A DNA stretch of 64,000 nt from Akkermansiaceae bacterium. Its GTDB lineage: Bacteria; Verrucomicrobiota; Verrucomicrobiia; Verrucomicrobiales; Akkermansiaceae. Every line of letters begins with the position of its first letter. Positions within the stretch are counted from its first letter, which is position 1. Positions 8,461 through 16,944 of this stretch are shown in pieces. The stretch spans positions 372,001-436,000 of the forward strand of contig JABDRB010000003.1 of the NCBI GenBank assembly GCA_013041925.1. Direction: 5' to 3'. The notes under the pieces were generated by a model. It was given only the letters and a program-made list of their open reading frames with translations, did not search any database and was not told where the DNA came from. The position numbers and the translations under genes were made by a program.

Positions 8461-9735
8461 ATGCTTGATATCAAAGCCATTCGCGAAGACGCCGCAGCCA
8501 TCAAATCCCGCCTTGCCACCCGTGGCGGCGATGCCCACTTGCTCATCGATGAAGTGCTCGCCTGCGACGAGTCACGCCGTAAAGCAGAGACCGATAAACA
8601 ATCACTCCAGTCGCAACGCAAACAACTCTCGAAACAAATCGGCGCCTTGATGGGCCAAGGCAAGGCCGATGAAGCGGAAACCATCAAAGAGGAGGTCCGC
8701 ACCCTCGGCGACCAAATCAGCAGCATCGACGAAATCTCTGAAACCGCCGGAAATCGCCAAACCGAATTACTCATGAGCATCCCGAACCTCCCCCACGCCG
8801 ATTGCCCGGTGGGAGCCGATGAGGACGCCAACCCCGAACTGCGCGTCTGGGGGGAGAAACCTGCCATCGCCAACCCTCTCGACCACGTCGCCCTCGCCGA
8901 AAAACATGGACTGATCAGCTTCGAAGACGGGACCCGCATCACCGGCTCCGGCTACGTCGTTTACCGTGGCCAAGGCGCCCGCCTCGAGCGCGCCCTGATC
9001 CAGTTCCTCCTCGACACCCAGACCAACGATCACGGCTACGAGGAGGTCAACGTCCCCCACATCATCAAACGCGAGTGCATGGAGGGAACCGGCCAACTCC
9101 CTAAATTTGAGGACGACATGTATGGACTCGAGGACAACGCCCTCTTCCTCGCCCCCACCGCTGAGGTCCCCGTCACCAACCTCTACCGCGATACCTTACT
9201 CACCGAAGACCAACTCCCGGTCAAACTCACCGCCTACACCCCCTGTTTCCGCCGTGAGGCCGGCAGCGCAGGACGCGATAACCGCGGCATCATCCGCATG
9301 CACCAGTTCGATAAAGTCGAGCTCGTGCAAATCGTCCACCCCGATCAATCCGCCACCGTGCTCGAAGATCTCACCGGCCATGCCGAGGCCGTCCTGCAGA
9401 AACTTGGCCTCCACTACCGCGTCATCGAACTCTGCACCGGAGATATTGGGTTTTCCTCCACCAAAACCTACGACATCGAGGTCTGGTCGCCCGGACAAAA
9501 TAAGTTCCTCGAGGTTTCCTCCTGCTCAAGCTTCGCTGATTACCAAGCACGCCGCATGCGCCTCCGCTTTAAGGATTCCGACGGAAAAAACCACATCTGC
9601 CACACCCTCAACGGCTCAGGCACCGCTCTACCACGCCTCTACGTCGCCCTCATTGAGCAATACCAGCAACCCGACGGATCCATCCGCATCCCCGACGCCC
9701 TCTTGCCTTATTTCCACGCCGAGACTATCGGCTAA
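8461..9735 (+). CDS. serS: Seryl-tRNA synthetase
   Basis: Class II synthetase charging tRNA-Ser (and tRNA-Sec where present) with serine. From the ATG at 8461 the product is 424 residues and begins MLDIKAIRED, the standard N-terminus; in-frame alternatives upstream add non-conserved residues. Residues about 25-110 form the charged coiled-coil arm that contacts the tRNA. The catalytic core shows motif 2 (CFRREAGSAGRDNRG) and motif 3 (LNGSGTALPR). The length is normal for the family. It is transcribed alone and followed by a decayed gene. Confidence 0.97.
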   Translation: MLDIKAIREDAAAIKSRLATRGGDAHLLIDEVLACDESRRKAETDKQSLQSQRKQLSKQIGALMGQGKADEAETIKEEVRTLGDQISSIDEISETAGNRQTELLMSIPNLPHADCPVGADEDANPELRVWGEKPAIANPLDHVALAEKHGLISFEDGTRITGSGYVVYRGQGARLERALIQFLLDTQTNDHGYEEVNVPHIIKRECMEGTGQLPKFEDDMYGLEDNALFLAPTAEVPVTNLYRDTLLTEDQLPVKLTAYTPCFRREAGSAGRDNRGIIRMHQFDKVELVQIVHPDQSATVLEDLTGHAEAVLQKLGLHYRVIELCTGDIGFSSTKTYDIEVWSPGQNKFLEVSSCSSFADYQARRMRLRFKDSDGKNHICHTLNGSGTALPRLYVALIEQYQQPDGSIRIPDALLPYFHAETIG

Positions 9736-9746
9736 AACCCAAAATC

Positions 9747-10244
9747 ATGACCTCTCAGGCAACCAAGACCGACGCCCCCCCGCCTTGCTTTAATCGCCTG
9801 CTCGGTCTTTGAGAAAGAAATCGCGCTCCACACCAACAGCTCATCCCCTATTGCTAGAGCGCAATATTTTGAAATGGGGTTGCACGATCGACCCGATATC
9901 CTCCGCAGCACCCTGCAGGAAGAAATCAACCAGATCGATGACATCGATGCCATCATTCTTGCCTACGGCCTCTGCGGCTGTGGCACCGCCGGACTTCACT
10001 CAAAAAACACCGCATCGTCATCCCACGCGGCCACGACTGCATCACCGTTTTTCTCGGCTCCAAAGAACGCTACGCCGACCACCAGAAAAACGGCACCGAC
10101 AACGCTGAAGCCGAGGCCGATTACGCCCAAAAATGCGCCGACTGACTTGGCTGGAAATTTCAACGTCTTCCAGGTGACCCCACCGCCGAAAACTACATGG
10201 CATTCTTCGACGCCTGGAAAGAAGCCAGTAAACGGGCGGTGTAA
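9747..10244 (+). pseudogene. DUF1638-type protein gene, broken by two frameshifts and a stop
   Basis: Joining three frames gives a protein that starts at the ATG at 9747, continues LIACSVFEKEIALHTN, then IDAIILAYGLCGCGTAGLHSK, then IVIPRGHDCITVFLGSKERY and ends AFFDAWKEASKRAV. The YGLCGxGT and PRxHDCIT motifs are those I associate with DUF1638, a family of unknown function. Lesions: one extra C in the C7 run at 9775-9781, one missing A in the A6 run at 10002-10007, and an in-frame TGA at 10143-10145. The two indels are in homopolymers and could be assembly errors. The TGA is not, so decay is more likely. Confidence 0.7.
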
Positions 10245-10304
10245 TGACCTCCGGTCAAAAAAATCACCAGAAGCCGTTCGTCCAGATCAATCGCCTAAGG
10301 TTAC

Positions 10305-10601
10305 TCAGCCATGCTTCCTCCATGGGTGAAGATACTCGTGCCGACCATGCCAATCGGGCAACTCATGCGCCGACCAAGCCACCGCTATCAAATAAGCGAC
10401 AGGCACCACAATGAGAGCCACCCCAAAGGTCGCCAAACTCAGCAATACCGTCACAAAAACCAAGAGAAGGTTGCCTCCGATGAGGATCCCCAATCCCGCC
10501 ATGTAATGGTGTTTATAGAGGTGGCCAACACCAGGCAGCAGACTCATTGCCATCGCAATCAAATCGCGATCTCTTTTTCTCAAATGTATTTCTTCCATCA
10601 T
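10305..10601 (-). CDS. Small membrane protein with two hydrophobic segments, unknown function
   Basis: 98 residues, starting MMEEIHLRKRDRDL. A strong Shine-Dalgarno AGGAGA lies a few bases before the double ATG, which supports the start. A short segment near MSLLPGVGHLYKHHY is followed by a long hydrophobic region (GILIGGNLLLVFVTVLLSLA, then FGVALIVVPVAYLIAVAW) and a His/Trp-rich tail. The GxGHLYxHHYxxGLG pattern is reminiscent of TM2-type small membrane proteins, but this is only a resemblance. It is divergent from mutY. Confidence 0.7.
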   Translation of the reverse strand: MMEEIHLRKRDRDLIAMAMSLLPGVGHLYKHHYMAGLGILIGGNLLLVFVTVLLSLATFGVALIVVPVAYLIAVAWSAHELPDWHGRHEYLHPWRKHG

Positions 10602-10755
10602 TATCTCCTTTTTTATTCTGCACTATAGAACCTACACCCGCAGGCAACAAATTCCAAGAGATAATCACACACAAGCTGAAGACCACCCCCACCCTGCCAC
10701 ATCGGTCTTGGTACTTGATGTTTAATACTCCACGTTTAATGCCTAGGAACACTCT

Positions 10756-11805
10756 ATGCCCGCACGCACACCAACCGATAAACCCATGGCCAGCAAACAC
10801 CCGCTGAAACATCAGCGTGCCTTTCAACAAAAACTCGTCCGCTGGTTTAAGAACGAGGGGAAACCTTACCCATGGCGCGACACCACCGACCCTTGGGCCA
10901 TTCTCGTCTCGGAAATCATGCTGCAACAAACACAGATCGCTACCGTGCTCGGTAAGGGGCATTACGTGCGCTTCATGGCGATCTACCCGACACCCTGCGA
11001 TATGGCGCAGGCGACCGAGCAGGAAATCCTCAAAGCCTGGGAAGGTCTCGGCTATTACCGGCGTGCCAAAAACCTCCACGCAGCGGCACGCGCCATCACG
11101 CGCAACCACAACGGCCATTTTCCCCGTAAGTTCGAAGAAATACGAGCCCTACCTGGGATAGGACCATACACCGCAGGAGCGGTGGCATCATTTGCCTACA
11201 ACGACCCCCAACCGATCGTCGACGCCAACGTTGCCCGCGTTTTTTCCCGCCTGTTCGATTTTCAAAATCGGATCGACACCAGCGCAGGCAACAAACAACT
11301 CTGGCAGTGGGCCGAGGGGCTACTTCCCGCTAAAGCACCCCGCGATTACAACTCCGCCCTGATGGAGCTCGGGCAGACATACTGCTCTAACAAATCACCC
11401 GACTGCGCTCACTGCCCGGTCCAATCATTCTGTCACTGCGCCGATCCCACCTCGCTCCCGATCAAGAAATCCGCCACCAAGGTCACGCGCGTTGATGAGT
11501 TTGCCATCTTCTCCACCGATAGCCATGGACGGATCCTTCTCCAAAAACAACAAGAAGGAAAACGCCGCGCCGGGATGTGGTCGCTGCCACGCAGGGAGCA
11601 CGATCACACCCTCGACCTCGCGCTTTCGCTGAAAACAACCTATGCCATCACCCGTTACCACGTCACACTCAGGGTTTACGCCAGCCATGCCCACCATACC
11701 CAACCTCAGGACAATGAGGCGTGGCATTCTGCCGAGAGCATTGAATCACTCCCCATGCCCAGCCCAGACCGGCGGGCGTTGGAAACAATCTTGAGCCAAG
11801 ACTGA
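10756..11805 (+). CDS. mutY: A/G-specific adenine DNA glycosylase MutY
   Basis: Removes adenine mispaired with 8-oxoguanine or guanine. Visible are the catalytic Glu in SEIMLQQTQ, the helix-hairpin-helix LPGIGPYTAGAV, the catalytic Asp in IVDANVARV, and the 4Fe-4S ligands in the order C-x6-C-x2-C-x5-C (CSNKSPDCAHCPVQSFC). A C-terminal Nudix-like 8-oxoG recognition domain follows (about residues 240-345). 349 residues, normal length. The start could also be the ATG at 10786, which would drop ten non-conserved residues. The leader holds a degenerate TTTAAT-type repeat (about 10711-10745). Confidence 0.95.
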   Translation: MPARTPTDKPMASKHPLKHQRAFQQKLVRWFKNEGKPYPWRDTTDPWAILVSEIMLQQTQIATVLGKGHYVRFMAIYPTPCDMAQATEQEILKAWEGLGYYRRAKNLHAAARAITRNHNGHFPRKFEEIRALPGIGPYTAGAVASFAYNDPQPIVDANVARVFSRLFDFQNRIDTSAGNKQLWQWAEGLLPAKAPRDYNSALMELGQTYCSNKSPDCAHCPVQSFCHCADPTSLPIKKSATKVTRVDEFAIFSTDSHGRILLQKQQEGKRRAGMWSLPRREHDHTLDLALSLKTTYAITRYHVTLRVYASHAHHTQPQDNEAWHSAESIESLPMPSPDRRALETILSQD

Positions 11806-11837
11806 CTCATGTGACCGAGTATAACTCCCACGGGGTT

Positions 11838-12611
11838 TTACTTATCCAGTTTCCCCGCCGACCACAGAATACCACGCGTCAGGAGGTCAAGAAACACAGG
11901 ATCGCCAAAGGTAGCGTCACTGTGCCCAAAGGTCGTTCCAAACACGCGTGTCCCATGAAAATCATTGATCCAAATGACAGGTTGAACGGCTCCGTTTTTC
12001 TCACTCTTCGCTGTCACCAGTGGTGTGGTGGTTTTGGCGACATGTTTCACGATATAGAGTTCATCCTTCGGGGTAACCCAGTCTGAAGGGAAGCCTTTGA
12101 GGGTAGGGTGATCTTTTTTGACCACCTTCACGGGGTAACGACTCTGGTGCTCGTGGTGACGACTGGTCACGCCGAGGAACTGTCGCCAATCGTCAATTTT
12201 TGCATCGCGATATGTGTGCATGGCGCAGTGGATGACCACAGCGGGCACGCCGTTTTTATGGGCCTCGGTAATCTTGCGGATGTAATCGGGGTTTGAGGTT
12301 TTGGCAAAACACTCGTTATGCACCACGACATCGTAGGGTTTTGCCCAGTTAGGATTGTTGTAGAGTTCAATCTCAGCGTGGGTTCCCTTACCTCCCTTAT
12401 TATGAACCGTCCATTCAATGGGGGCTTTCGCCTCGGACGCCATCGTGAGGGCCTTCGACTGGAATTTGTAATTATGGCAGCAACCACCGGTGATCAAAAG
12501 AGCCTTGATTGGCTTACCTTGGTAAAATTGTTGATTGTCCCCTTCGGCCTGCGAAGCCCCTGTGAGCAGAGCGAGTGCAGCGACACATTGAATCATCCAG
12601 TTGAGTTTCAT
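11838..12611 (-). CDS. Secreted ThuA-like domain protein
   Basis: 257 residues with a signal peptide (MKLNWMIQCVAALALLTGASQA, cleavage before EGDNQ). The mature part has the ThuA/class-I-amidotransferase-like fold signature: KALLITGGCCHNY near the start, VVIHCAMHTYRD in the middle and GTRVFGTTFGHSDATF near the C-terminus. ThuA-like proteins of this type are very common in Verrucomicrobia and Planctomycetes, often near glycan degradation genes. Their reaction is not established. It is convergent with mutY (stops 33 bp apart), so it is not in an operon with it. Confidence 0.85.
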   Translation of the reverse strand: MKLNWMIQCVAALALLTGASQAEGDNQQFYQGKPIKALLITGGCCHNYKFQSKALTMASEAKAPIEWTVHNKGGKGTHAEIELYNNPNWAKPYDVVVHNECFAKTSNPDYIRKITEAHKNGVPAVVIHCAMHTYRDAKIDDWRQFLGVTSRHHEHQSRYPVKVVKKDHPTLKGFPSDWVTPKDELYIVKHVAKTTTPLVTAKSEKNGAVQPVIWINDFHGTRVFGTTFGHSDATFGDPVFLDLLTRGILWSAGKLDK

Positions 12612-12691
12612 CGCCTCTAATACCGATCAAAACTGACAGCGCTTTCAACCAATTCTTGATTGTTGTGTTTTATCTCATCATTCTCTCCTCC

Positions 12692-13564
12692 GTGATCAAC
12701 AAGGCATTCATCCTCGGCGCAGGCCTCGGCACTCGACTTCAGCCACTCACTAAGGTGTTACCGAAACCGCTGGTTCCCATTTTCCACGAACCGATGGCGA
12801 ACTACGCTCTGAGGCATTGTCAGTCGGTAGGCATCACCAACTTTGCCATCAATACCCATCACATCCCCGAAGCCTGGCAACAAACCTACCCGAACGGCGA
12901 GTTCAACGGCTCACCCCTCAGTTTTTTCCATGAGGAAGTGCTTCTGGAAACAGGTGGTGGCATCCGTAACATCGCATCCTTTATCGGCGAGGACCCTCTA
13001 CTTGTCTATAATGGCGACATCCTGACCAACATCGACATCAGTGAACTCATCACCAGACACCAGGCATCGGGAAACATCGCCACGCTAGCACTGCGATCCA
13101 GCGGCACGATCTGCAATGTCAATCTATCCGGCGACAAGATCTCTGACATGCGCAATATCCTAGGCAATACTCCCGGCACCCATCAGTTTACAGGTATTTA
13201 TTGTATCGAACCTGAAATCCTCAACCTGATACCTGACGGGGAGGTCGTTTCCATCGTGCCCGCCTTCATCCATCTCATCCAACAAGGGAAGCTGGGTGCC
13301 GCAGTGCTCGACCACGGTGACTGGTTCGATATCGGCAACATCCCAGCCTACCATGCCATCCACCAACACCTGCGCACAGGCCGCGATGACGCCATCCACC
13401 CCGATGCCCAGATTCACCCCGATGCTAGGGTGGAGTCGGATTCCTGCATCATCGGCCCCCAGGCGACAATTGGTGCAGGGGCTCAACTCCAAAATACCAT
13501 CGTCTGGCCAAAGGCGACCGTGGAGGCCAAGAGCACCCTCGATCACGCCATCATCACCAGATGA
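12692..13564 (+). CDS. murU: Nucleotidyltransferase, MurU-like (MurNAc-1-phosphate uridylyltransferase family)
   Basis: N-terminal Rossmann nucleotidyltransferase fold: FILGAGLGTRLQPLT (phosphate loop) with KVLPKPLVPI, and the metal-binding VYNGDILTNID. A C-terminal hexapeptide-type tail follows (IHPDAQIHPDARVESDSCIIGPQATIGAG). The start chosen is the GTG at 12692 (VINKAFILGAG), because upstream in-frame residues only encode a hydrophobic leader from a TTG at 12656. The next gene is an AmgK-like sugar kinase, the usual partner in the AmgK-MurU peptidoglycan recycling bypass. The specific substrate is inferred from this pairing. Other sugar-1-phosphate nucleotidyltransferases share the same motifs. 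Confidence 0.7.
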   Translation: MINKAFILGAGLGTRLQPLTKVLPKPLVPIFHEPMANYALRHCQSVGITNFAINTHHIPEAWQQTYPNGEFNGSPLSFFHEEVLLETGGGIRNIASFIGEDPLLVYNGDILTNIDISELITRHQASGNIATLALRSSGTICNVNLSGDKISDMRNILGNTPGTHQFTGIYCIEPEILNLIPDGEVVSIVPAFIHLIQQGKLGAAVLDHGDWFDIGNIPAYHAIHQHLRTGRDDAIHPDAQIHPDARVESDSCIIGPQATIGAGAQLQNTIVWPKATVEAKSTLDHAIITR

Positions 13565-13567
13565 TAA

Positions 13568-13594
13568 TTCTTGATTCTTATTCTTGATTCTTCA
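13568..13594 (+). repeat. Short TTCTTGATTC direct repeat in a leader
   Basis: TTCTTGATTC occurs at 13568-13577 and 13581-13590, about 30 bp before the kinase start at 13618. A related TTCTTGATT lies at 12653 in the leader of the previous gene. Confidence 0.45.
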
Positions 13595-13617
13595 TTTCCA
13601 CATCCTAAACCCCCCTC

Positions 13618-14583
13618 ATGCCCGCCGACACCCTTCTCACCGCCGTTCGCAATCACCTCCAACTCGGCCCCACGCACAGCTGCATCATGGAACCCATCAC
13701 CAAGGGGGCTTCCGGACGCACTATCATCCGACTAAAACCTGAAGGGTTCCCCACCTACATCGGAATCCATTACACCATGGATCGCAAGGATAACGCGAAC
13801 TACCTGCCCGTTTCTCAGTTTCTCAGCGGCGCTGGGTTCAACGTGCCCGAGGTCATCTACGATAATCCAGGCCGACGCGTCGCACTCGTCGAGGACCTCG
13901 GTGACGTCGACCTCCTCAGCATGAAGGACGAACCGTGGGAAAAACGCGAACCCATCTACCGGTCCGCCTTTGAGCAACTCGATAAACTCTTCTACACACG
14001 CGCCCCCAAGGACCTCGAGTTCCAACCCTCCTTTGACGAGGCCATGTACCGCTGGGAACAGGACTACTTCTACGATCAGGTGGCCGACGAATACCTCAAC
14101 ATGAACCTCGCCGCAGTCGATGAACTCTCCGAGCACCCAGCACTCGCCCAGATGGCCAAAGACCTCGGCGCCTCATCACGCAATCTCGTCCACCGCGACT
14201 TCCAAAGCCAAAACATCATCGCCAATGACGGCAAGGCATGGCTGATCGATTTCCAAGGCATGCGAAGAGGCCGACAAGAATACGACCTCGCATCACTCAT
14301 CTACGACCCCTACATGAACCACTCGGCCGAGGATCGGCAAAAACTTCTCGACCTCTGGGAGGATGTCGCCGAAGAAGAGCCCATCGCCCCCATTCTTCAA
14401 AAGTGTGCCACCCAACGACTGATGCAGGCAATGGGCGCATTCGCCAAACTCGGTCGCCAGCCTCACCACGAGTGGTATCTTCAGCACATTCCCACGGCCT
14501 CTGCCATTCTCCGCGAGGTCATCACAGGATCCGATCTTGAAGAACCCCTCATTCCTGTGCTAGATGAGATCGATTCACTTTGA
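13618..14583 (+). CDS. amgK: Aminoglycoside-phosphotransferase-fold sugar kinase, AmgK-like
   Basis: 321 residues with the APH/choline-kinase fold. Seen: the catalytic loop LVHRDFQSQNI (HxDxxxxN) and the metal-binding LIDFQG. AmgK phosphorylates the anomeric position of MurNAc/GlcNAc in the peptidoglycan recycling pathway that feeds MurU. The adjacent nucleotidyltransferase makes this the best reading, though substrate specificity cannot be read from the motifs. The stop overlaps a TTG start of the next gene by four bases (TTGA), indicating translational coupling. Confidence 0.7.
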   Translation: MPADTLLTAVRNHLQLGPTHSCIMEPITKGASGRTIIRLKPEGFPTYIGIHYTMDRKDNANYLPVSQFLSGAGFNVPEVIYDNPGRRVALVEDLGDVDLLSMKDEPWEKREPIYRSAFEQLDKLFYTRAPKDLEFQPSFDEAMYRWEQDYFYDQVADEYLNMNLAAVDELSEHPALAQMAKDLGASSRNLVHRDFQSQNIIANDGKAWLIDFQGMRRGRQEYDLASLIYDPYMNHSAEDRQKLLDLWEDVAEEEPIAPILQKCATQRLMQAMGAFAKLGRQPHHEWYLQHIPTASAILREVITGSDLEEPLIPVLDEIDSL

Positions 14584-15905
14584 AATCCGCTCACCTCAAC
14601 TCCCGTCTCCTTGTCGCCATCCTCTCCATGGATGTAGGCATCGCCGTATTGCTCTGCGGCCAATTCACCTCGTGGATCCCTGCCCTTGATTACGCCTGCG
14701 TGCAGGCTGCAGCATCCAACAAGGAGGTCCAGGATTTTGACCCAAGCTCGGGCACCATCAGCAGTCACACACTGGCCCAGCAACCCCAAAAAAGCCGAGG
14801 GTTTCAGAGAATCTCCGTCACCGATGACCCAGACCGCACTTTTGAAACCTCGCCCCCCTCGCCTCTCGACTACGCAGTGCTTCTCCAATCCCTGCGCAAC
14901 CGCGGATATAACCATGTCTTGCTCACCACCCGCATGACTTGGGATGACGAACCGGGAATCGAAGCCCGTGCCCTCAGTGACCGGCTCGCCCTGTTCAAAA
15001 AATCCGTCATCGCGCTGCCTGTCACCCGTGGGGCAACCGCCCACCCACTTCCCGCCCCCCTCGTGCGCGCCCTCATCCCGTTTGACCAAATCAAAGGCGA
15101 CCACCAGCTCATCCCAACGGTCAATCAGGTCACGCTCCCTACCCACGTAGACGGAGGCGAGCAGACTTTCGCTGGGTTCCATCGAATCGAGAGCACCCCC
15201 TCATCGCCCGACCACATCCCCATGCTTGCCCACTGGCCGGGGCAGGGGTTGATTCCATCCATCGAACTGCTGGCCATCATGATCAACCACGACATCGACA
15301 TCGCCGACCTCCTCATCGACTGCGGCCAACACATCCGCCTCGGACAAAAAGGCCCCGTAATCCCCCTCGATATTTACGGACAAACCCCCGTCCCCAAGTC
15401 ACCCGCACCAGCCACCAACGAACTCGCCCCCCTTACCGCCGCACAATTGATCAGCCTAAAACCCACCTCCCCTGAGGCGTCCATCACACCTATCGGCCTG
15501 ATTCATGCCACAGGAAAAAATACATCCCCCACCAACACCCTCCACCCTACCCGCTTGACCCAGATTCTCACCTTGTCAAAAACCTTCCTGATACCGGAAA
15601 AAACCACCCACTACCGCAAACTCCCGCTCTGGGCAAATATGACGCTTTTACTCACGATCACCCTCGCTGCCTGCTGGGGTTTAACGTTCCACCCCATCAA
15701 CAGCCTCCTCACAGTCACCACCCTTGCCATCCTATTATTCCCGCTTCTCCTCGCGTTCATGCATCTTACCCACCACTGGTTCGGACTTTCTGCCCCTCTC
15801 GCAAGCTTGATCTCCGCCTACCTCATCCCGATCCGACACCGCAAACGAACCACCCCCATCCAGAAATACCGCACCTCCAAGCCAAAACCTGTCATCCGGC
15901 CATAA
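14580..15905 (+). CDS. Membrane protein with CHASE2-like extracytoplasmic domain, unknown function
   Basis: 441 residues from the TTG at 14580, which overlaps the kinase stop; an ATG at 14628 is a possible alternative. There is an N-terminal hydrophobic segment (VGIAVLLCGQF), a roughly 300-residue extracytoplasmic region, and two or three hydrophobic segments near the C-terminus (WANMTLLLTITLAACWGL, TTLAILLFPLLLAFMHL). The segment with LLQSLRNRGYNHVLLTTRM followed by the D-rich stretch resembles CHASE2 sensor domains. No kinase, cyclase or output domain follows. Tight coupling to the murU/amgK pair may tie it to cell-envelope sensing. That is speculation. Confidence 0.55.
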   Translation: MKSAHLNSRLLVAILSMDVGIAVLLCGQFTSWIPALDYACVQAAASNKEVQDFDPSSGTISSHTLAQQPQKSRGFQRISVTDDPDRTFETSPPSPLDYAVLLQSLRNRGYNHVLLTTRMTWDDEPGIEARALSDRLALFKKSVIALPVTRGATAHPLPAPLVRALIPFDQIKGDHQLIPTVNQVTLPTHVDGGEQTFAGFHRIESTPSSPDHIPMLAHWPGQGLIPSIELLAIMINHDIDIADLLIDCGQHIRLGQKGPVIPLDIYGQTPVPKSPAPATNELAPLTAAQLISLKPTSPEASITPIGLIHATGKNTSPTNTLHPTRLTQILTLSKTFLIPEKTTHYRKLPLWANMTLLLTITLAACWGLTFHPINSLLTVTTLAILLFPLLLAFMHLTHHWFGLSAPLASLISAYLIPIRHRKRTTPIQKYRTSKPKPVIRP

Positions 15906-15955
15906 ACTCGATTTTTGGTGTTTCGTTTATCATGTTTAACGCTTAATAAACCACC

Positions 15956-16834
15956 ATGTCACTGGACGCCACCATCAACAAAGCTTCGGTGCTCATCGAA
16001 GCTCTCCCTTACCTCCAGTCGTTCCGCGGCCACACCTTCCTCATCAAAATGGGAGGTGCCGCCATGGAGGACCCGAACCTCGTGCGCAAGGTGATGCGCG
16101 ACATCGTCTTCCTCGAGGTCGCCGGCATCAACCCCGTGGTTGTCCACGGCGGAGGCAAAGCCATCTCCGCCGCCATGCAGGAAGCCGGACTCAAAGCTCA
16201 GTTCATCGGCGGCTTCCGCGTCACCACCCCTGAAGCCATCGATATTGTCGAACAAACACTCCACGGAACCATCAACGCCGGGCTCGTCGATACCATCAAC
16301 GATTTCGGAGGAAAAGCTACCCCCGTCCACGGATCCTCCATCTTCGAGGCCGAAAAACTCCCCGCAAAAGACGAACAGGGAAACCCCATCGATATCGGAC
16401 AGGTCGGACAAGTCACCACCTGCCACCCCGAGGATATCCTCTACGCCCTCAGCACCAACGTCGTCCCCATCGTTTCACCTCTCGGACAAGACGTCTCAAC
16501 AGGCAACCTGCTCAATATCAACGCCGACCTCGCCGCCGCCGCACTCGCCTGCGCCATCAAACCCACCAAACTCGTCTACCTCTCCGATGTCCCAGGCATC
16601 CTCTCCAACCCCGAGGACGACAGCACCCTCATCCCCTCAATCAACCGCTCCGAAGCCGCCGAACTCATCACCGATGGCACCATCTCCGGAGGCATGCTGC
16701 CCAAAATCAACTCCGCCCTCGACGCCCTCAGCCAAGGCGTCGGCAAGGTCCACTTCATCGACGGCCGCACCCCCCATTCCATGCTCTTGGAAATCTTCAC
16801 CCGCTCCGGAATCGGCACCGAGATCGTCTCCTAA
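15956..16834 (+). CDS. argB: Acetylglutamate kinase
   Basis: Phosphorylates N-acetyl-L-glutamate in arginine synthesis. The amino-acid-kinase fold is evident: FLIKMGGAAM near the start, NPVVVHGGGKAIS, the substrate-binding FIGGFRVT, LVYLSDVPGIL, and GGMLPKINSALDAL near the C-terminus. 292 residues, typical length. The retained N-terminal extension (about 20 residues) before the first strand is seen in arginine-feedback-inhibited enzymes, so feedback control is plausible but unproven. It is preceded by a degenerate TTTGGTG/TTTAACG repeat (about 15911-15950). Confidence 0.95.
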   Translation: MSLDATINKASVLIEALPYLQSFRGHTFLIKMGGAAMEDPNLVRKVMRDIVFLEVAGINPVVVHGGGKAISAAMQEAGLKAQFIGGFRVTTPEAIDIVEQTLHGTINAGLVDTINDFGGKATPVHGSSIFEAEKLPAKDEQGNPIDIGQVGQVTTCHPEDILYALSTNVVPIVSPLGQDVSTGNLLNINADLAAAALACAIKPTKLVYLSDVPGILSNPEDDSTLIPSINRSEAAELITDGTISGGMLPKINSALDALSQGVGKVHFIDGRTPHSMLLEIFTRSGIGTEIVS

Positions 16835-16944
16835 CTCTTGAAATTTAAGGTTGCAACCCCGCCATACAAGGCCTAGTCTCCAGCGTCAGTCTAAGAAATT
16901 CTCGATTTTAAACCGCCCCCTAAGCAACCAACCCACCGAACAGC

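Noticed and set aside
10143-10145. In-frame TGA in the DUF1638 gene as a second selenocysteine codon
   Set aside because: A hairpin (CTGGAA/TTCCAG) follows, but its 11-nt loop has no G in the first two positions and the gene carries two other frame-breaking lesions. Decay is simpler.
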